A stretch of DNA of 64,000 nt from Acanthopleura granulata (lineage: Eukaryota > Mollusca > Polyplacophora > Chitonida > Chitonidae), in NCBI GenBank assembly GCA_016165875.1, contig JABBOT010000003.1, positions 21,364,873 to 21,428,872 on the forward strand. Reading direction: 5' to 3'. The translations under genes were made by a program, and so were the position numbers. The notes under the pieces were generated by a model. That model saw only the letters and a list, made by a program, of their open reading frames with translations. It was not told the DNA's origin and searched no databases. Numbering within the stretch: position 1 is the first letter of the stretch; each line of letters starts with the position of its first letter. Of this stretch, positions 24,868 to 36,870 are shown in pieces.

Positions 24868-25585
24868 AAGGGTACCACTATCGGAGAGGGAAAATGATAA
24901 CTAAATGGCACAAAAAAAGAAACACGAAGACGCTCGAATAAGTTCAGTACATATATTGTTTTGTTGCATATATATAACAGAATACACAAATAGATAACTG
25001 ACAACAACATAGAAAAACAATACAGATAATGATTATATATATATATATATATATAGTGTCTTACTAGTGGCAGCGTTCAAATCCGGAGGGAATATTCCGG
25101 CTTCCAGGGCAAGTAAATCCACGCAAATTGAGAATTGAGAATTCCCCAGCCGAAGGATGACAGTCCTGTGGTGACGATCAGCAATGACCACGGAACGCCG
25201 ACTATAGTATATACCTCACTCCCCGGAAAGGTGCAACTTTCCTGAGCAAACAAGTTGATAATAGCGTCCTTGGGGTCCGGCTGGAATTGTGACAAGCTCA
25301 TAAAAGTTCTACGTACGGCAAAAGGGTACAAAATGACAAATTGTCGAATGGTATGCGAACCGATATCTCCAAATCCCACAAAAATCCATCTAAGCGAATG
25401 AGACTATAACTACGACTGCTCACAAGTGGACATACCTAAAATGACGGCGAGCTCTTCCACTTCGTCGCTCATATTTATATACTGCCCTGAAGAAAATTTT
25501 GGACGGTTTGTTGGTAAACAATGTTTACAATGTGTGTAATCTTTCCAGAATGTACGCTGTATATACAATGACACGAAACTAATAA
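24868..25585 (-). repeat. Repeat R3 copy C, with an open frame
   Basis: Starts with GGTACCACTATCGGAGAGG at 24,872. On the minus strand it has TATATAAATATGAGCGACG (ATG at 25,470-25,472) and a 100-codon frame (25,077-25,379) containing VYTIVGVPW and YLPWKPEYS. The latter is shared with copy A. A (TA)n run lies at 25,033-25,055. The conserved short peptide could mark a decayed coding element; no family was recognised. Confidence 0.7.
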
Positions 25586-25880
25586 ACACAGAAGCCTCGA
25601 GAATCCGCGACCGAACCACAATGTAGGCTACAACGTACATAAAAAAGAAGATGTAGGTCAGACATATACCCGGTTAGCGAGAAAACAAAAAGCAATCCAA
25701 AATCTCAAGGACGGGGTTCGTAACACGAAAGTGATAAACACAGAAGCCTCGAGAACACGCAACGGAATTCCAGTGCAGGCTGTAACGTATACAGTTGTGA
25801 AAATCTAGACCAGACACTGACCTGATTAGCGCATAAAAAAAAATACACTGCAATATTCCAGATGACGGGGTTTACAACAC
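25570..25880. repeat. Two tandem units of about 155 bp
   Basis: ATAAACACAGAAGCCTCGAG occurs near 25,582 and 25,735, each followed by similar sequence up to GACGGGGTTCGTAACACGAA and GACGGGGTTTACAACACAAG. Adjoins repeat R3 copy C. Confidence 0.8.
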
Positions 25881-28197
25881 AAGTTTTTAGCTTCTTTATT
25901 AAGTAGTTTAAATAGCATGTTACTGTCCCTGGTAATATGAACTTGAGGGACATTCCAAACTTCTGTGGGTTCAAGAAATAAAGAAAAAAACCTTTTTGTA
26001 AATGTCAATAAGGCAACAATTACTGAGCGCCCCAAACTTTTACCAGGGTAACATATCAACACCAGTGTGAAAAGGTGTTATTAATGTTGAACCAATTTTA
26101 ACAAGGATTTCATATAATCTGATATACAGGTTCGTCTTGCGCACAGACGGTGTAACGTATACCTCAAATGTAGCCGTCATGACGACACCTATTGTCGAGA
26201 TACGAAGCCCTAGTGGTTACGTTTGACATCATGTTATGCCCTTTTTGTTGTTCAGAGGTCTGTGTCACACTGACGAAATCTGACAGCAGTTTCCATCTCT
26301 TGATTAGTTTATTACAGGTCTGAAAGGTCAATAACCGTCTTATCTGCGAAATCATGACTCGGATAAATATTCATGTCCCGCCTCACGAGAAGCATCCTGG
26401 CACGAGGACACGCGAGACAGCCGACAACGGTGGCATTAACGTTACCTTTGGCTCTGATCATTAACGCGTTCAGAGGAACGCAGGCAATACATATCTGTAA
26501 TTAACCCATGGAAATTGGTTGCACTTTTGAAGACCGTGTGTGACGTGGACACGAACGTCCAGTTTCATGAAGCCTACTTAGTCTTAAGTAGCCCTGAGCT
26601 GAGTGGACTTCATATCTCTGCAACATGGATTGTCATGGCAGTTAAGGGAATACTTATCTAAGTGAGCGTCCTGAAATCGGACCCTGATAGGTAGGTTGCA
26701 GGCACCACGGCTGAATTCAAAGAACTGCCTTGTGTTCTTTTCCCGGTATAAATTCGCCTCACATCCAGGTTAATCAATTTCTTATTCTGAACATGTATAC
26801 CATAATACCTTCATGAAGAAGAAGAAACAAATTAAACTGGTTATATCTTTTTTCGCCCATGCATGGTATCCGGAAGAGAATCTAGGACATGGAAGTGAAA
26901 TGAAGGGCAGATTAGAGAAAGAATTGAGAAAGGAGATTTTTTTCAAATTGAGGAAGGTACAACTGCGGCATCAGTTTATCGGATACACTGTTCAAACTAT
27001 AAAGAATCATGGCTAATAAACAGGAAAATTACTGTGAATGAGATGGAAGATTTGTACAATCTATACGATGGCGTGAGCGATCGATTACATGTCCTATACA
27101 AGAAACGTATCAACATAACGCCATCGTTAATTGCATTTAGCCAGCAGGTTTGTTGAACACGTAGATCTTCCAGCCTTAAGCTAATGATAAAGACATTTCA
27201 AAAACTGTGATCGAAGTTGGTTACACCAAAATTAATCGAATGTCACCGTTTTAATCTTTTGCTTTACTAACATGACCTAATCACGCATTGTAGGCTATCA
27301 GGCGCATCTGATTTATCGTATTAACTCGACAGAGCGAAAAGTAACATAGCTGATTAGTCGTCTGGCATTGTCTCAGATTACCAAAGACAGGCAGCTAAAC
27401 AACTTTCTCCCCAAGTCAGGATAGTTGCACAAGTGGTATATTTTGAGACTTTGTGGAATCTACTGTTACCAGCTTGGAAGAAGTAAATGCTCCCTTGAGA
27501 GGTGAACGTAGTTTAGCTTTGTAAGGGATATTCTGAGAATCAGCAGACACAGAAACTTATTTTCAAACTATGTAACATAAATCTCGATTGGACGTCCTCT
27601 GGAAACTTGGTAACATGGTCAGTGTCTCGGCGTGCTCAGTGATGCGTGAATACCATATGAAGTGTGAATCTGCATGTATATAGCTATATTAAATGTCATC
27701 CACTAGCCGCTAATTGGCAAATGTGCCAATTTCTTGTTTGACAGCATTCTTATTCAGTTACTCCCTTGTTGACCATTCGCCTAACAATGGGTAAGGCCAA
27801 AATGCCTGGTCATAATCTATCGGCCATCTCGTTTGTCATGTCTCCGGGATGAGATCTGACGTGCTGGACAAAACAATACATCCTCATTGGCCGACGCGGG
27901 TCGCAAACGAATCAGATTTGTTGTGAGCCGAGGGACTGAACTACACATCTTGGCCTTATGTGTACATAAATCACCAATGACCAGCTATCAGATTTAAGTT
28001 ATAAATGCCGCTGCAGGAGGGTCAGTTAGGGTCAGACGAAGCAGACTCTGGGACAGTGATGCGCCATTAATATCACTTGACACGATAAGGAATGAACCAA
28101 AAGTGATTTGCCCGGCGAGATGGTTCTTGTTTGCGGCTTATAGCCAAAAGCCAAAAGAAGTGTGGAATTTTTTTTTTCGAAAATGCGCAAGTAACTC
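25881..28197. other. Unannotated interval
   Basis: No gene, repeat or RNA signal was recognised. Short frames only. Confidence 0.4.
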
Positions 28198-28433
28198 TTA
28201 TTTGATTGGTGTTTTAAAATATTTCACCTATACGACCGCAGCCAGCATTATGGTTGGAGGAAACCGGTCAGAATCCGGAAGGGAGGCGGGGAGCAATTCA
28301 AGACCAGACCGCAGTTTGCTTGCAGACCTTCTCATGTACGGCCGGATAGAAAGCCAGCATAAACTGGACGAACTCACAGCGACACGCATTGGTGAGATGC
28401 ACCAATGCTAACCCCTTGGCCACGGAGGACCCC
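28198..28433 (-). mobile_element. SINE family A, nearly full length
   Basis: TTATTTGATTGGTGTTTTA at the tail side, CCAGCATTATGGTTGGAGG core, GAACTCACAGCGACACGCAT (B box), and the head complement CTTGGCCACGGAGGACCCC. The ACGCCGTACTCAAG stretch is deleted. Confidence 0.92.
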
Positions 28434-28664
28434 TAAAATATTTTACAATGAAGGTTGCTGTTCACCTTAAATGCGCACCGCAAAGGTTGACTGAACCGTA
28501 CTGAAGTGTCACTTTGGCATGTTTGGCCAGATCGGTTCGGCTCCATCTGTACCCACATTTAAAACCACTACATGTGAAGAAGAATCTTCTTTCCAGCCGG
28601 CCCAGTTTTGATTGAATTCAACTCTGTATGTATGTATGTCTGCATGGGTTTCACTACTCAATAA

Positions 28665-28895
28665 TTTTCAACTTTTCAGTTATATGACCAGGAGGAGTGC
28701 CTAGAATGTTTATATGTCATGGCGAGTCCATGCCGCCAAAGTGCTGCCGCTACTGGAACATCATGCCGAAGACATCACACATGACACGACCTCAGTCCTG
28801 TTTCCTTGCTCTGACCTCTCAGTGCTGAGCTCCAAGCGAGGCAGCAACAAGTACCATTTCTGAAGTCTTTGGTATGACCAGATTGATCCCGAATC
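28665..28895 (-). mobile_element. SINE family B
   Basis: Matches 2925-3228: ATGGCGAGTCCATGCCGCC, GGAACATCATGCCGAAGA, CTCTGACCTCTCAGTGC, GGCAGCAACAAGTACC and TCTTTGGTATGACC. The tRNA-like head beyond the B box is decayed. Confidence 0.8.
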
Positions 28896-31800
28896 TGCCG
28901 ACTCTGAGATATTAGTTTGGCCTTTAAGAGATCAAAACTTAAATATTCTTTATGAAGCAAATTATAGAAATGCTGGATACACTGAGTTGGCCGAAATTGT
29001 ACTACCACAGCAAAGCATCAGCATGCAAATTTGTCCATTTGAGGCATATATTAACTTGGATTACAAGTTAGGCTAAAGCCCGAAATAGCTTGTGAAACGC
29101 GTACCTAAATTTGACTTCCATATGCAAGCTAACTGTTGCAGTATCCTTACTGTACTGTACTCTACCACCGTCTTCGTTGTGACGCAATAGGATCACGTCA
29201 AGAAAATATTTCAAAGAAACACTTTGTCTCTTAAGTAACCAGTAAGTTTCCATTAGGGCCGAATATTTTACGTGCGTCTGATGACAGATACAGTTCCAGT
29301 CTGAACATGTATACAAACAGATTTCCACATTGTTGTCATCCACTTCATGATGACAAAGAACGCACTCCTGAACTGGTATAATCGTACAAGTGTGTGTACA
29401 CTGTCAGCTACCTCTGTGTTTTTAGGTGGCCAAAGAATACAAACAGTAAGGAAGCCCACAATGATCATAACTTTAGCGAGGCGAACAATGAATTCCAATC
29501 ACCGTAAACGTGTTCGTCATCTTGGGGAAACCCTTTCGATATAAGATTTTGTCACGTAAGTAAATACACTGACACTTCTAACTTCTACATTTGACAGCTG
29601 AAACTGGTAGAAACATGAAGTGTAACATATTTGTTAGTTATATCTGACATTGTATGAACTGTGACATGTCCATACAATTTGTAACACGTAAGTATCATTA
29701 ATTATTTGATTCCAATTGCAGTGTCACGGGAAGGGATTGAACGTGACTGATCATGCAATCAAGCAACTCTGTGAGAGGCCCGACGGTGCTATGGCAGTGA
29801 GCCTCCGGTGAATACATAATTAAGTTCAGACTCCTCGTAACTTGCACCCCTCGGATAAATGTACTCATTGTTCAGCTTCGGATGTTGGCGAAAAGCGAGA
29901 CTTGCCACTGTGCAATCTTTAGCCAGTGGCATCAGGTTTATAAGAGAAATCGTTACGCCTCTTCTGATTAAGTTACGTTCTATTCTACAGATCTCACAGA
30001 ACCTAAAGCCGAGGCATGAAGTCCTATAATAAGGCTCTCTTGGCGGACCATTTTATTCGTGGAAATTCACGAAATATTAGTATAGGCTTCAAATGACTCT
30101 AACTGGGTGCCTTCAGCCTTTGAGGCAGGTCAGATTCCTCGTACTGTGGCGGGTCCACAAAGGCACTGGTAAGATGCAATCAAACATGATTATGAAGTCA
30201 GTATTTTTTCTAAACATTACAGAAACTTTAAAATGAGCGAACAGAAATAGCATGTCTTAAAAAGATATCTCATCCAAAAAAGACAGTCGAATCACCTCAG
30301 ATCACGTATAAGCAAAACGCATGTTATGTTATAGATCAAAAGACTGTTACGCCCCAAAGCAAATAAGCAGAAGAGAACAAACGACGTCATAGACTAATGA
30401 AAAAATCGTAATAGCATAAGATGAAACCTTACAAGGGTCAGCATTATGGAGCGACGTCTCTCATAAGTTTACATGTCTAATACGTATTTTTAAAACACAC
30501 ATTTAAAATTCTCTACTGCAAGGTGCTCAATTCAATAATAAACAAGGAGTTGTGTCAGAGCAACATAAAATATATAAAATATTGATTTGTAATGTGTCTA
30601 GGATTTAACCATAATGATGGCGCTAATCTCCAGATAATGACTGAATTGGTTCAGTCAGTGTCAGTAAAAAATGTAATCGCGATCTGGAAACATTTATTCA
30701 GAAGACCATGAAGCTTCATACCTCCATTATAGTAAGACCTAGTCCATGGTATATATGTGAAATAATTTCTTGATGACTCCTTTGCAAGCAAGGACAATGG
30801 ACACGGTATTTGCAGAAAATGGCGGCATCATTGTGTAACTGAAGAGGTTTTTGCTTCCAACAAAATATATACAAAAATGATTCAATAAGATTCTGTAGCA
30901 TTAAGCCCATTTACATTAGGTGTTAAGAGGAAGAAGGAAGAGGACCCAAATTTTGTAGTACAGGTACAAGTGAAGAAGACATTTAACATCATTGTGACGT
31001 GCGGACCAGTGCGGGTATACCGTAAATGTGTGTGCTATACCGATTACAGATAAACAAAAGAACTTTCTGAGACTGCTGACTGAATTAGGATTGAACGAGG
31101 TTTAAATTGCTTGAACCAAGTTTTGATAATAGTTGAGATTTCCTACTCTTTTGTTGTGAGCTTCTAGCTGTTAATATCAGTGAAACTTGGCAAAAACTAT
31201 GTAAATTCCATTTGCTAAACTTTCTTTAAAAGTCACTAAGGCAAACATATCCCATTGAAATCCGGGGGAGACAGGTTTCGCAGATGAGAGTGAAAGATCA
31301 GTGTTAAAGCCTCATTCCCAAAACAAGCAACTGTCTTGTCAGGTTTACATAAACCGTCCTGCATCCACCCCATGGTTTACGATGAACTAAGAACACTGAA
31401 AAACAAGCAGCCGGGGTTATCTTATTCCCTGCAAAAAGTGTGGCTGACCACCGGGAATGTTTAGGAGTCAGGCGGGCCAAAGCTAGTCCGGTCTAGATAG
31501 CTGGGGTCAATTTGTATGGCCTGCATCAATTTGCATTAGGTTAAGGTTACTGTAGAGTCTGGCAGTCACCAGTATTGGGTAAATGTCAAGCTGTGGAGAT
31601 TTCTTGTACATAATACGAGGGCCGTCATGTCACAGGCTACTCTCTCCCATTCCTCAAACATTTTCCAGGAGCCAGGTCTGTTCCCATAGCCGTACAAAGG
31701 AGCGGTGAAACGTATCCCCGAAGTCTGTGACTGTCTCCTTTGGTAAGCTATCCAAGGTTGACCACCATTTTCTCAAAATAAATCAGCTCGTATACAGGTA

Positions 31801-32214
31801 CTAGCGTCCTATCGCCATAGAAACAGTGTTTAGGGGGCACTTGCTTATGGGACAATATTTTTCTCTGTTTCGTTGTAACCACAAGTAATGGACTTCTTTT
31901 CAATCATTATTTGTAATAGTTTATACCTGAAAAATTACCTTGCAGTACCTCAAAGCACTTCAGAGATACAGCCAATCCCTACCCGTCCCCACAGTTTTCT
32001 GTGCTCCTGAATCTTGGATACAAAATCGAATTAATGTTTTTTATACCTTTAGGACCACATGACCGGAAGTTTCCATCTAAGCCCTCCAGCCCCTTGTTGT
32101 CTTGCCGTTTTTAAGTTATTTTATTTGGCTTTGATTTAAGATGATCGCTTCACCCATTTTGGAACGTGTTTCCCATATATCATCGAAGCTGCGTTACTGT
32201 CAATAAAAATATTC
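28896..32214. other. Unannotated interval
   Basis: No gene or repeat was recognised in 3.3 kb. A minus-strand frame at 29,068-29,343 (91 codons) and an overlapping one at 29,268-29,498 have no family motif. Confidence 0.4.
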
Positions 32215-33010
32215 GCTGACATCCTTTGCTGACGGAATGCCCTCATCAGTTCTGTTGGATTCAAAGGCCGAAAATAAATTGTTAAGGTCGGGAAAAGTAC
32301 AAGCTGAGAGCGAAGGTGCTTTCAGATGTGGCTTTGAGGCTTCTGCGCACATTACCCCAGGGACATGATGCCGGGCACTATCAGGTGCTTTTTCATATTG
32401 ATTTTAATAATAATGAAATAATTTCATTCAAATTTGGTGTTTGTTGAAGCAATATTGGAAAGGTCGAAATTGAAATTAAATACCAACAGCCAGAAAAATA
32501 TGTGACAAAATTGAAACACCTAAAATACGTTCAGAACGCTGTAATACAGGCAGAATAACTTACGGATCAATTCTCACTCAGATCACCTGATGTCGATTTC
32601 TCATACTGTGGCCAAAGATATTCAGAGACCAACAGAGCAGCGCGTTTAAAGAAGCTACCGTCAAACACATAGCTATTCAGGCACTTACAAATATTAGCAA
32701 TGTTTAAACTTCTGTGCGAATGTTTTATGCTATCTAATTTCAACTTATAACACCTCTCGCACCAAGTTCCATAAATGTTTTATAGAATTTTTAGAAATAA
32801 TGTATTATTTATTGATGCAATAAACCCTCGAAACCATCCCCGTGGGGTGTCCTACGGGTAATGTACAAAGAAACCTTAAATCCCCAATCTCAACGATTCC
32901 TCACTCCATGTTTGCATTTTGTTGACCGTGTCAATTTATTTTCTGCTTTTGAATGCAATAGCATTTCCAAGGCTGTTCTTTCAATGAGTGGCACCTCATG
33001 AATAATTTCT
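32215..33010. mobile_element. Repeat R1 copy 3: short derivative with long inverted arms
   Basis: 32,225-32,420 matches the left end of R1 in plus orientation (ATTCAAAGGCCGAAAATAAA). 32,545-33,010 is the same end, longer, in minus orientation: its complement gives GCATTCAAAAGCAGAAAATA, AATAAATAATACATTATTTC and CGCTGCTCTGTTGGTCTCTG, aligned with 12,580-12,960. Both ends survive while the ~1.7-kb middle of copies 1 and 2 is gone, as in an internally deleted non-autonomous element. Confidence 0.7.
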
Positions 33011-33030
33011 TTGTCCTAACATGACATTGA

Positions 33031-33108
33031 TCAGCATTATGATGGGAGAAACCCACGACCATCCGCAGGTTGCTAGCGGAACTTTCCACGTATGGCCTGA
33101 AAGGTCGA
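33031..33108 (-). mobile_element. SINE family A fragment
   Basis: CAGCATTATGATGGGAGAAA joined to CCACGACCATCCGCAGGTTG; both ends missing. Lies just beyond R1 copy 3. Confidence 0.8.
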
Positions 33109-33639
33109 TGATTTATGGCCAGTGCACTATTATATCTGACCAGCGATGGAGGTTTTTACCACTGCAAATTAAATTACTGGAATACACTACCACTTCATTG
33201 ATTTTTTTGAAATGATATATTTTCATAGCATCTCAGGAAATGACTAACGATCTCTTTGAAGGTGTTGAATCATGATATAGTAATATCCAAAATGTATTGA
33301 ACTGTCGAATGATTAGGTGTAACATAAGAACAAGAGCCCTGTGTCTTCTGACCAGTTCCAATCGGAAAAGATTGTGACTTGAATTCGTCAGCTGTCTCCT
33401 AAGTTTTACTGGCTAATTCTCTCGAAGGACTTAGATGTGTACCCAATTCCACAATATTAGGGGCTAACTGCTACCGCCTGTTATACAGGAGTTATCTGCC
33501 CGGCACATTAATTCTCACTGTTAGTCTTAAACTGACAATGGCTACATGCATTTCTCAAGAGACCTTCCATGGCATGACTTTTGGCCGTTACTTTATACCC
33601 TCTGTCACACAGACGAATTTGTTTGATGTAGACATTCAC
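33109..33639. other. Unannotated interval
   Basis: Nothing recognised. Confidence 0.4.
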
Positions 33640-33718
33640 GGGGGCCTCCGTGGCCGAGAGAATTAGTGAAATATTCTTGAGTACGGCGTAAAACTCCAAT
33701 CAAATGAAATCAAATCAA
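33640..33718 (+). mobile_element. SINE family A, internally deleted
   Basis: The head GGGGGCCTCCGTGGCCGAGA is joined directly to GTGAAATATTCTTGAGTACG and the tail; the whole B-box and core segment is missing. Confidence 0.88.
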
Positions 33719-33848
33719 TTTAGGCAAACGCATAACACTCGGAACCTAAGAATGGGCTTTCCAGGTCTCTCGGTACTAATTGTTAATAGCGCATGAGTAA
33801 CTCACAGAAAGTAGATGTTGACAATAGTCAAACATAACAGAAAACAGT

Positions 33849-34345
33849 GTACAGGTGGGCCTTACAGCCACTCAACATGAGCGCACGCAGCATTTAGCTC
33901 AAGTGCACGTAGCCTGACTACATTCAAAAAGTGCTTGTAGCATTTTCGTTGTATTACATACTATCTAGTTTGATAGCACTGAAATATAAAGAAACAACAA
34001 CAAAGATAGTAAAATCATTACAGCGACGGCAGTGTGATTCTTTGCAAATGGCTTACGCCGTACTAGAGAATATTTCACAGAATGGTAACTCGATGGCAAA
34101 TGGTTATCGGTGAAATCAGGCCTCCTTTCAGTTTACCTCAGTTGGGACATTATTATGACTGTTCGCGTGAATATATTTAAGGTTTTGCGCCTTAAACGGT
34201 GCTTTGCATCGTGATGGAATTATAATTAGGTAACTTAGGCAGACAGTGGTAAACAGGTGGGACTTACAACCAATCATCGAACCGGGTCCCCAAAGAAAGT
34301 TTTCTACATTTAGTTTAAGTATATGTAGCTTAGCTACGCGGGCAA
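33849..34345. repeat. Pair of ~100-bp direct repeats
   Basis: 33,849-33,945 and 34,246-34,345 share ACAGGTGGGACTTACA-type sequence and TTTAGTTTAAGTATATGTAG (against TTTAGCTCAAGTGCACGTAG). Between them at 34,053-34,079 is a scrap of SINE family A (TTACGCCGTACTAGAGAATA, minus). Confidence 0.6.
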
Positions 34346-34617
34346 CACGCACAATGGTTGTACATTTACTCGTAAAAATACATTTGTATCAGGCTCAAAC
34401 ATGTCTTGGAGCGAATGATTACCTAATTACAGGTGTCCAGGTTAAGAAAATCAAGTGTTTTGTGAAGATAAAACATGTGAAATTGAGATCGAAATCAAAC
34501 TACTCAAGAATTGTCGATTACATGACGGCGGTCAGGTTGATGACTTATGGAAAACTCGGAAGGGTCGGAGAAAACTGCCGATGATAAACCTTTTGACCCA
34601 CAGGCCGCGGACCCACA

Positions 34618-34881
34618 GACCTCCGCGGCCAAGAGGGTTAGCGTGTGCCAGAGCGGCGTAGTGACCCAGGTGCCGACAAGTTCAAATCCTCCTCATCCTG
34701 TCTTCCTCTCCGGCCGCAAGTGGGAAGGTCCGCCAGCAACTTGCTGGCGATCGTGGGTTTCTCCCGAGCTCTGTTCGATTTCCTCCCACCATAATGCTGA
34801 CCCCAGTCGTATATGTGAAATACTCTTGAATACGCCATAAAACACTATTAAAGTAAATAAATAAATAAATAAATAAATAAA
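34618..34881 (+). mobile_element. SINE family A, full length
   Basis: Head GACCTCCGCGGCCAAGAGGG with GTTAGCGTG, GCGTAGTGACCCAG, B box AAGTTCAAATCC, CTTCCTCTCCGGCCGCAAG, TCGTGGGTTTCTCCCG core, CCTCCCACCATAATGCTG, TGAAATACTCTTGAATACG, and a tail of seven ATAA units. One of the best-preserved copies. Confidence 0.95.
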
Positions 34882-36628
34882 GGCTCAATTGAAGGTACGA
34901 GAGCTTGATTCGAACACACGACCTCAATGATCACATTCCTGAACCCTCTAACCAAGTGAGAGATCTCAAAGGGTCAGGCAAATATTTCAAATATTGTGGA
35001 CAAAAGAATATTATTCCCGCCTTCAGTGAAAACGTTTTTTCATACTGTGATGGAGAAAACGTAATCTCAGTTAACAAGCACTGGGCATCTCGGCAGATGA
35101 ACAAAACAAATATTGCGCTCTAGTTCGAATGGTGCCCGTATAAAACAAATACTCATATGCAATTCATGTCAGAATTTCAATAACTGAAAGATTCAGATAG
35201 AAAAATCTTCACAGTGAGGAAATTAAGATTAGTGAGTTTGCATTTTGCTTGCATGAACGGAAAGAAAGGAAACGTTAACTTCTGTTTACGATTATACTTT
35301 TTGGACAGAAAAGGAATGGAAGTAATCTAACCATGACTCATGGTGTTAAAGAAACTCTTCACACTAGCTGCTAACGTCCAGTTTACGTCATTTTGAGGTA
35401 ATTTGTCGTCCGGTGGTAATCCTTCTGTCTTATTTGAATATCGACTATGGAAACATAAAATGGAGACTTGGAGAATTTACTGCGGTTTGTCCTTCAGCGC
35501 ACACCCTAACGTTTTTAAATCAGCTTCAGACCTAGGGATTTCCCACGACACGCAACATGCCAACACAGAAAAATAGATCATTTTATAGTTTAAAACCTAT
35601 CAATAGATCTAAGGCTCGTAAGTCGCTGTAACCGGTAGCAATCATATGCAGTGTAATTTCAGCAGAAAAACACCATAAGACCATATTACAGTGATAAATC
35701 AGAAGGTTAGAGAACCTTATCGGACTCTCCTATAAGTGAAGTGCTGTTCCCTCAAAAGCGTGTAAATATCGTCTCAAACACAACCTGTTTCTTAATGCCC
35801 CGTGGTCTTTACCTATGATGGCTGAGGAACTGAAAGCACCCCAATGTATCAGAAACTTTGAGAACATTCAGGCCAGTGTGTTGGCAGATAATATACAGGA
35901 AAGGCCTAATCTTTCCGCTCGCTCTTTCCCGGGCTGGCAAAATCAGTCTAATTTCTGTTCTGCCATTCTCAGCTTCGTCGCCTGTTCAGCTCTGACTACT
36001 TTTATCGACGAGACGTCATGTACATCACAGCCCAAGGTGCTTCCCTTCGCCCTGAAGTCTCTAACACGAATATCCTCCCCATTACCTCGATTACATCAAG
36101 TCCCAATACGCTGAGTTATGTGTACCAGCTGAAGTCAGACGTGCAATGAGTGAAGAAACTTTATAGCTGTGAACGCTGTGTTTCTGCTCATTCCCCTTCT
36201 TTATATAAGGTGTAGATCTAATGTACAATAAAACTGTTCACTATTTCAGGTAATCTAGTTCAGTCGAGATTCACATACATTATTACGTTTCCACCAAAGC
36301 GCTGTCTGTAGTCAGAAATAAAGCATTTAAATCCGACTAATATAATTTAATCGTCACACATAAATGGAGCGATTGAAATCTGTTTTCTTGCAATGGGGAA
36401 TTCTTAAAACTCCTTCGGCCTTTAACATCGACATCCAAACCTATGTTTTTGTTTCTTCAGGGAATGCAAATTGTGCTCGTGCAGAACACATTTAGGCCCG
36501 CACTGCAGCATTATAGCAGAGAAAAATTATGCGATTTAGACCTCTTTGTTTATGTCATGCAGAATCCATTATTACTTTAACGATATCATTTGTTTTTATC
36601 GAGACTTTTCAAAATCCTGCGCGTAACG
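34882..36628. other. Unannotated interval around a weak ORF
   Basis: Apart from the candidate frame at 35,815-36,114, nothing was recognised. Confidence 0.4.
35815..36114 (+). CDS. Weak candidate: 99-residue ORF of unknown function
   Basis: Starts ATGATGGCTGAGGAA and ends TGA, with richer GC at third positions than its surroundings. An AATAAA lies 115 bases after the stop (36,229). There is no signal peptide, membrane segment or known motif, and no splice signals were identified. An ORF of this length can occur by chance, so this is offered only because base composition and the downstream polyadenylation signal fit a single-exon transcript. Confidence 0.15.
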   Translation: MMAEELKAPQCIRNFENIQASVLADNIQERPNLSARSFPGWQNQSNFCSAILSFVACSALTTFIDETSCTSQPKVLPFALKSLTRISSPLPRLHQVPIR

Positions 36629-36870
36629 CGATTCACTGGCCGAGTGGTTAGCGTACTGGTTCATCACAACCACGAAAGAACCTCTTAACAATGTGTCTCT
36701 GTGAGTTAAAATCAATCTCACGCTGGCTTCCTAACCGATCTGACGTGGAAAGGTCTGGCAGCAACCTGCGAATGGTCGCGGGTTTCCGTGATTTTCTCCC
36801 ACCATTCTGCTATAAATAAATGAATGGCCTGCGAAACATTTCGTTTTACGTCAACCACTCAATAAACATC
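36629..36870 (+). mobile_element. SINE family A, degenerate
   Basis: CTGGCCGAGTGGTTAGCGTA head, GCTGGCTTCCTAACC, GGCAGCAACCTGCGAATGG, TCGCGGGTTTCC and a decayed tail (TTTTACGTCAACCACTCAA). Confidence 0.8.

Noticed and set aside
25473..25481. TATATAAAT block in R3 as the promoter of the adjacent ATG
   Set aside because: The ATG follows immediately, too close for a transcript initiated ~30 bases downstream of a TATA box to include it.
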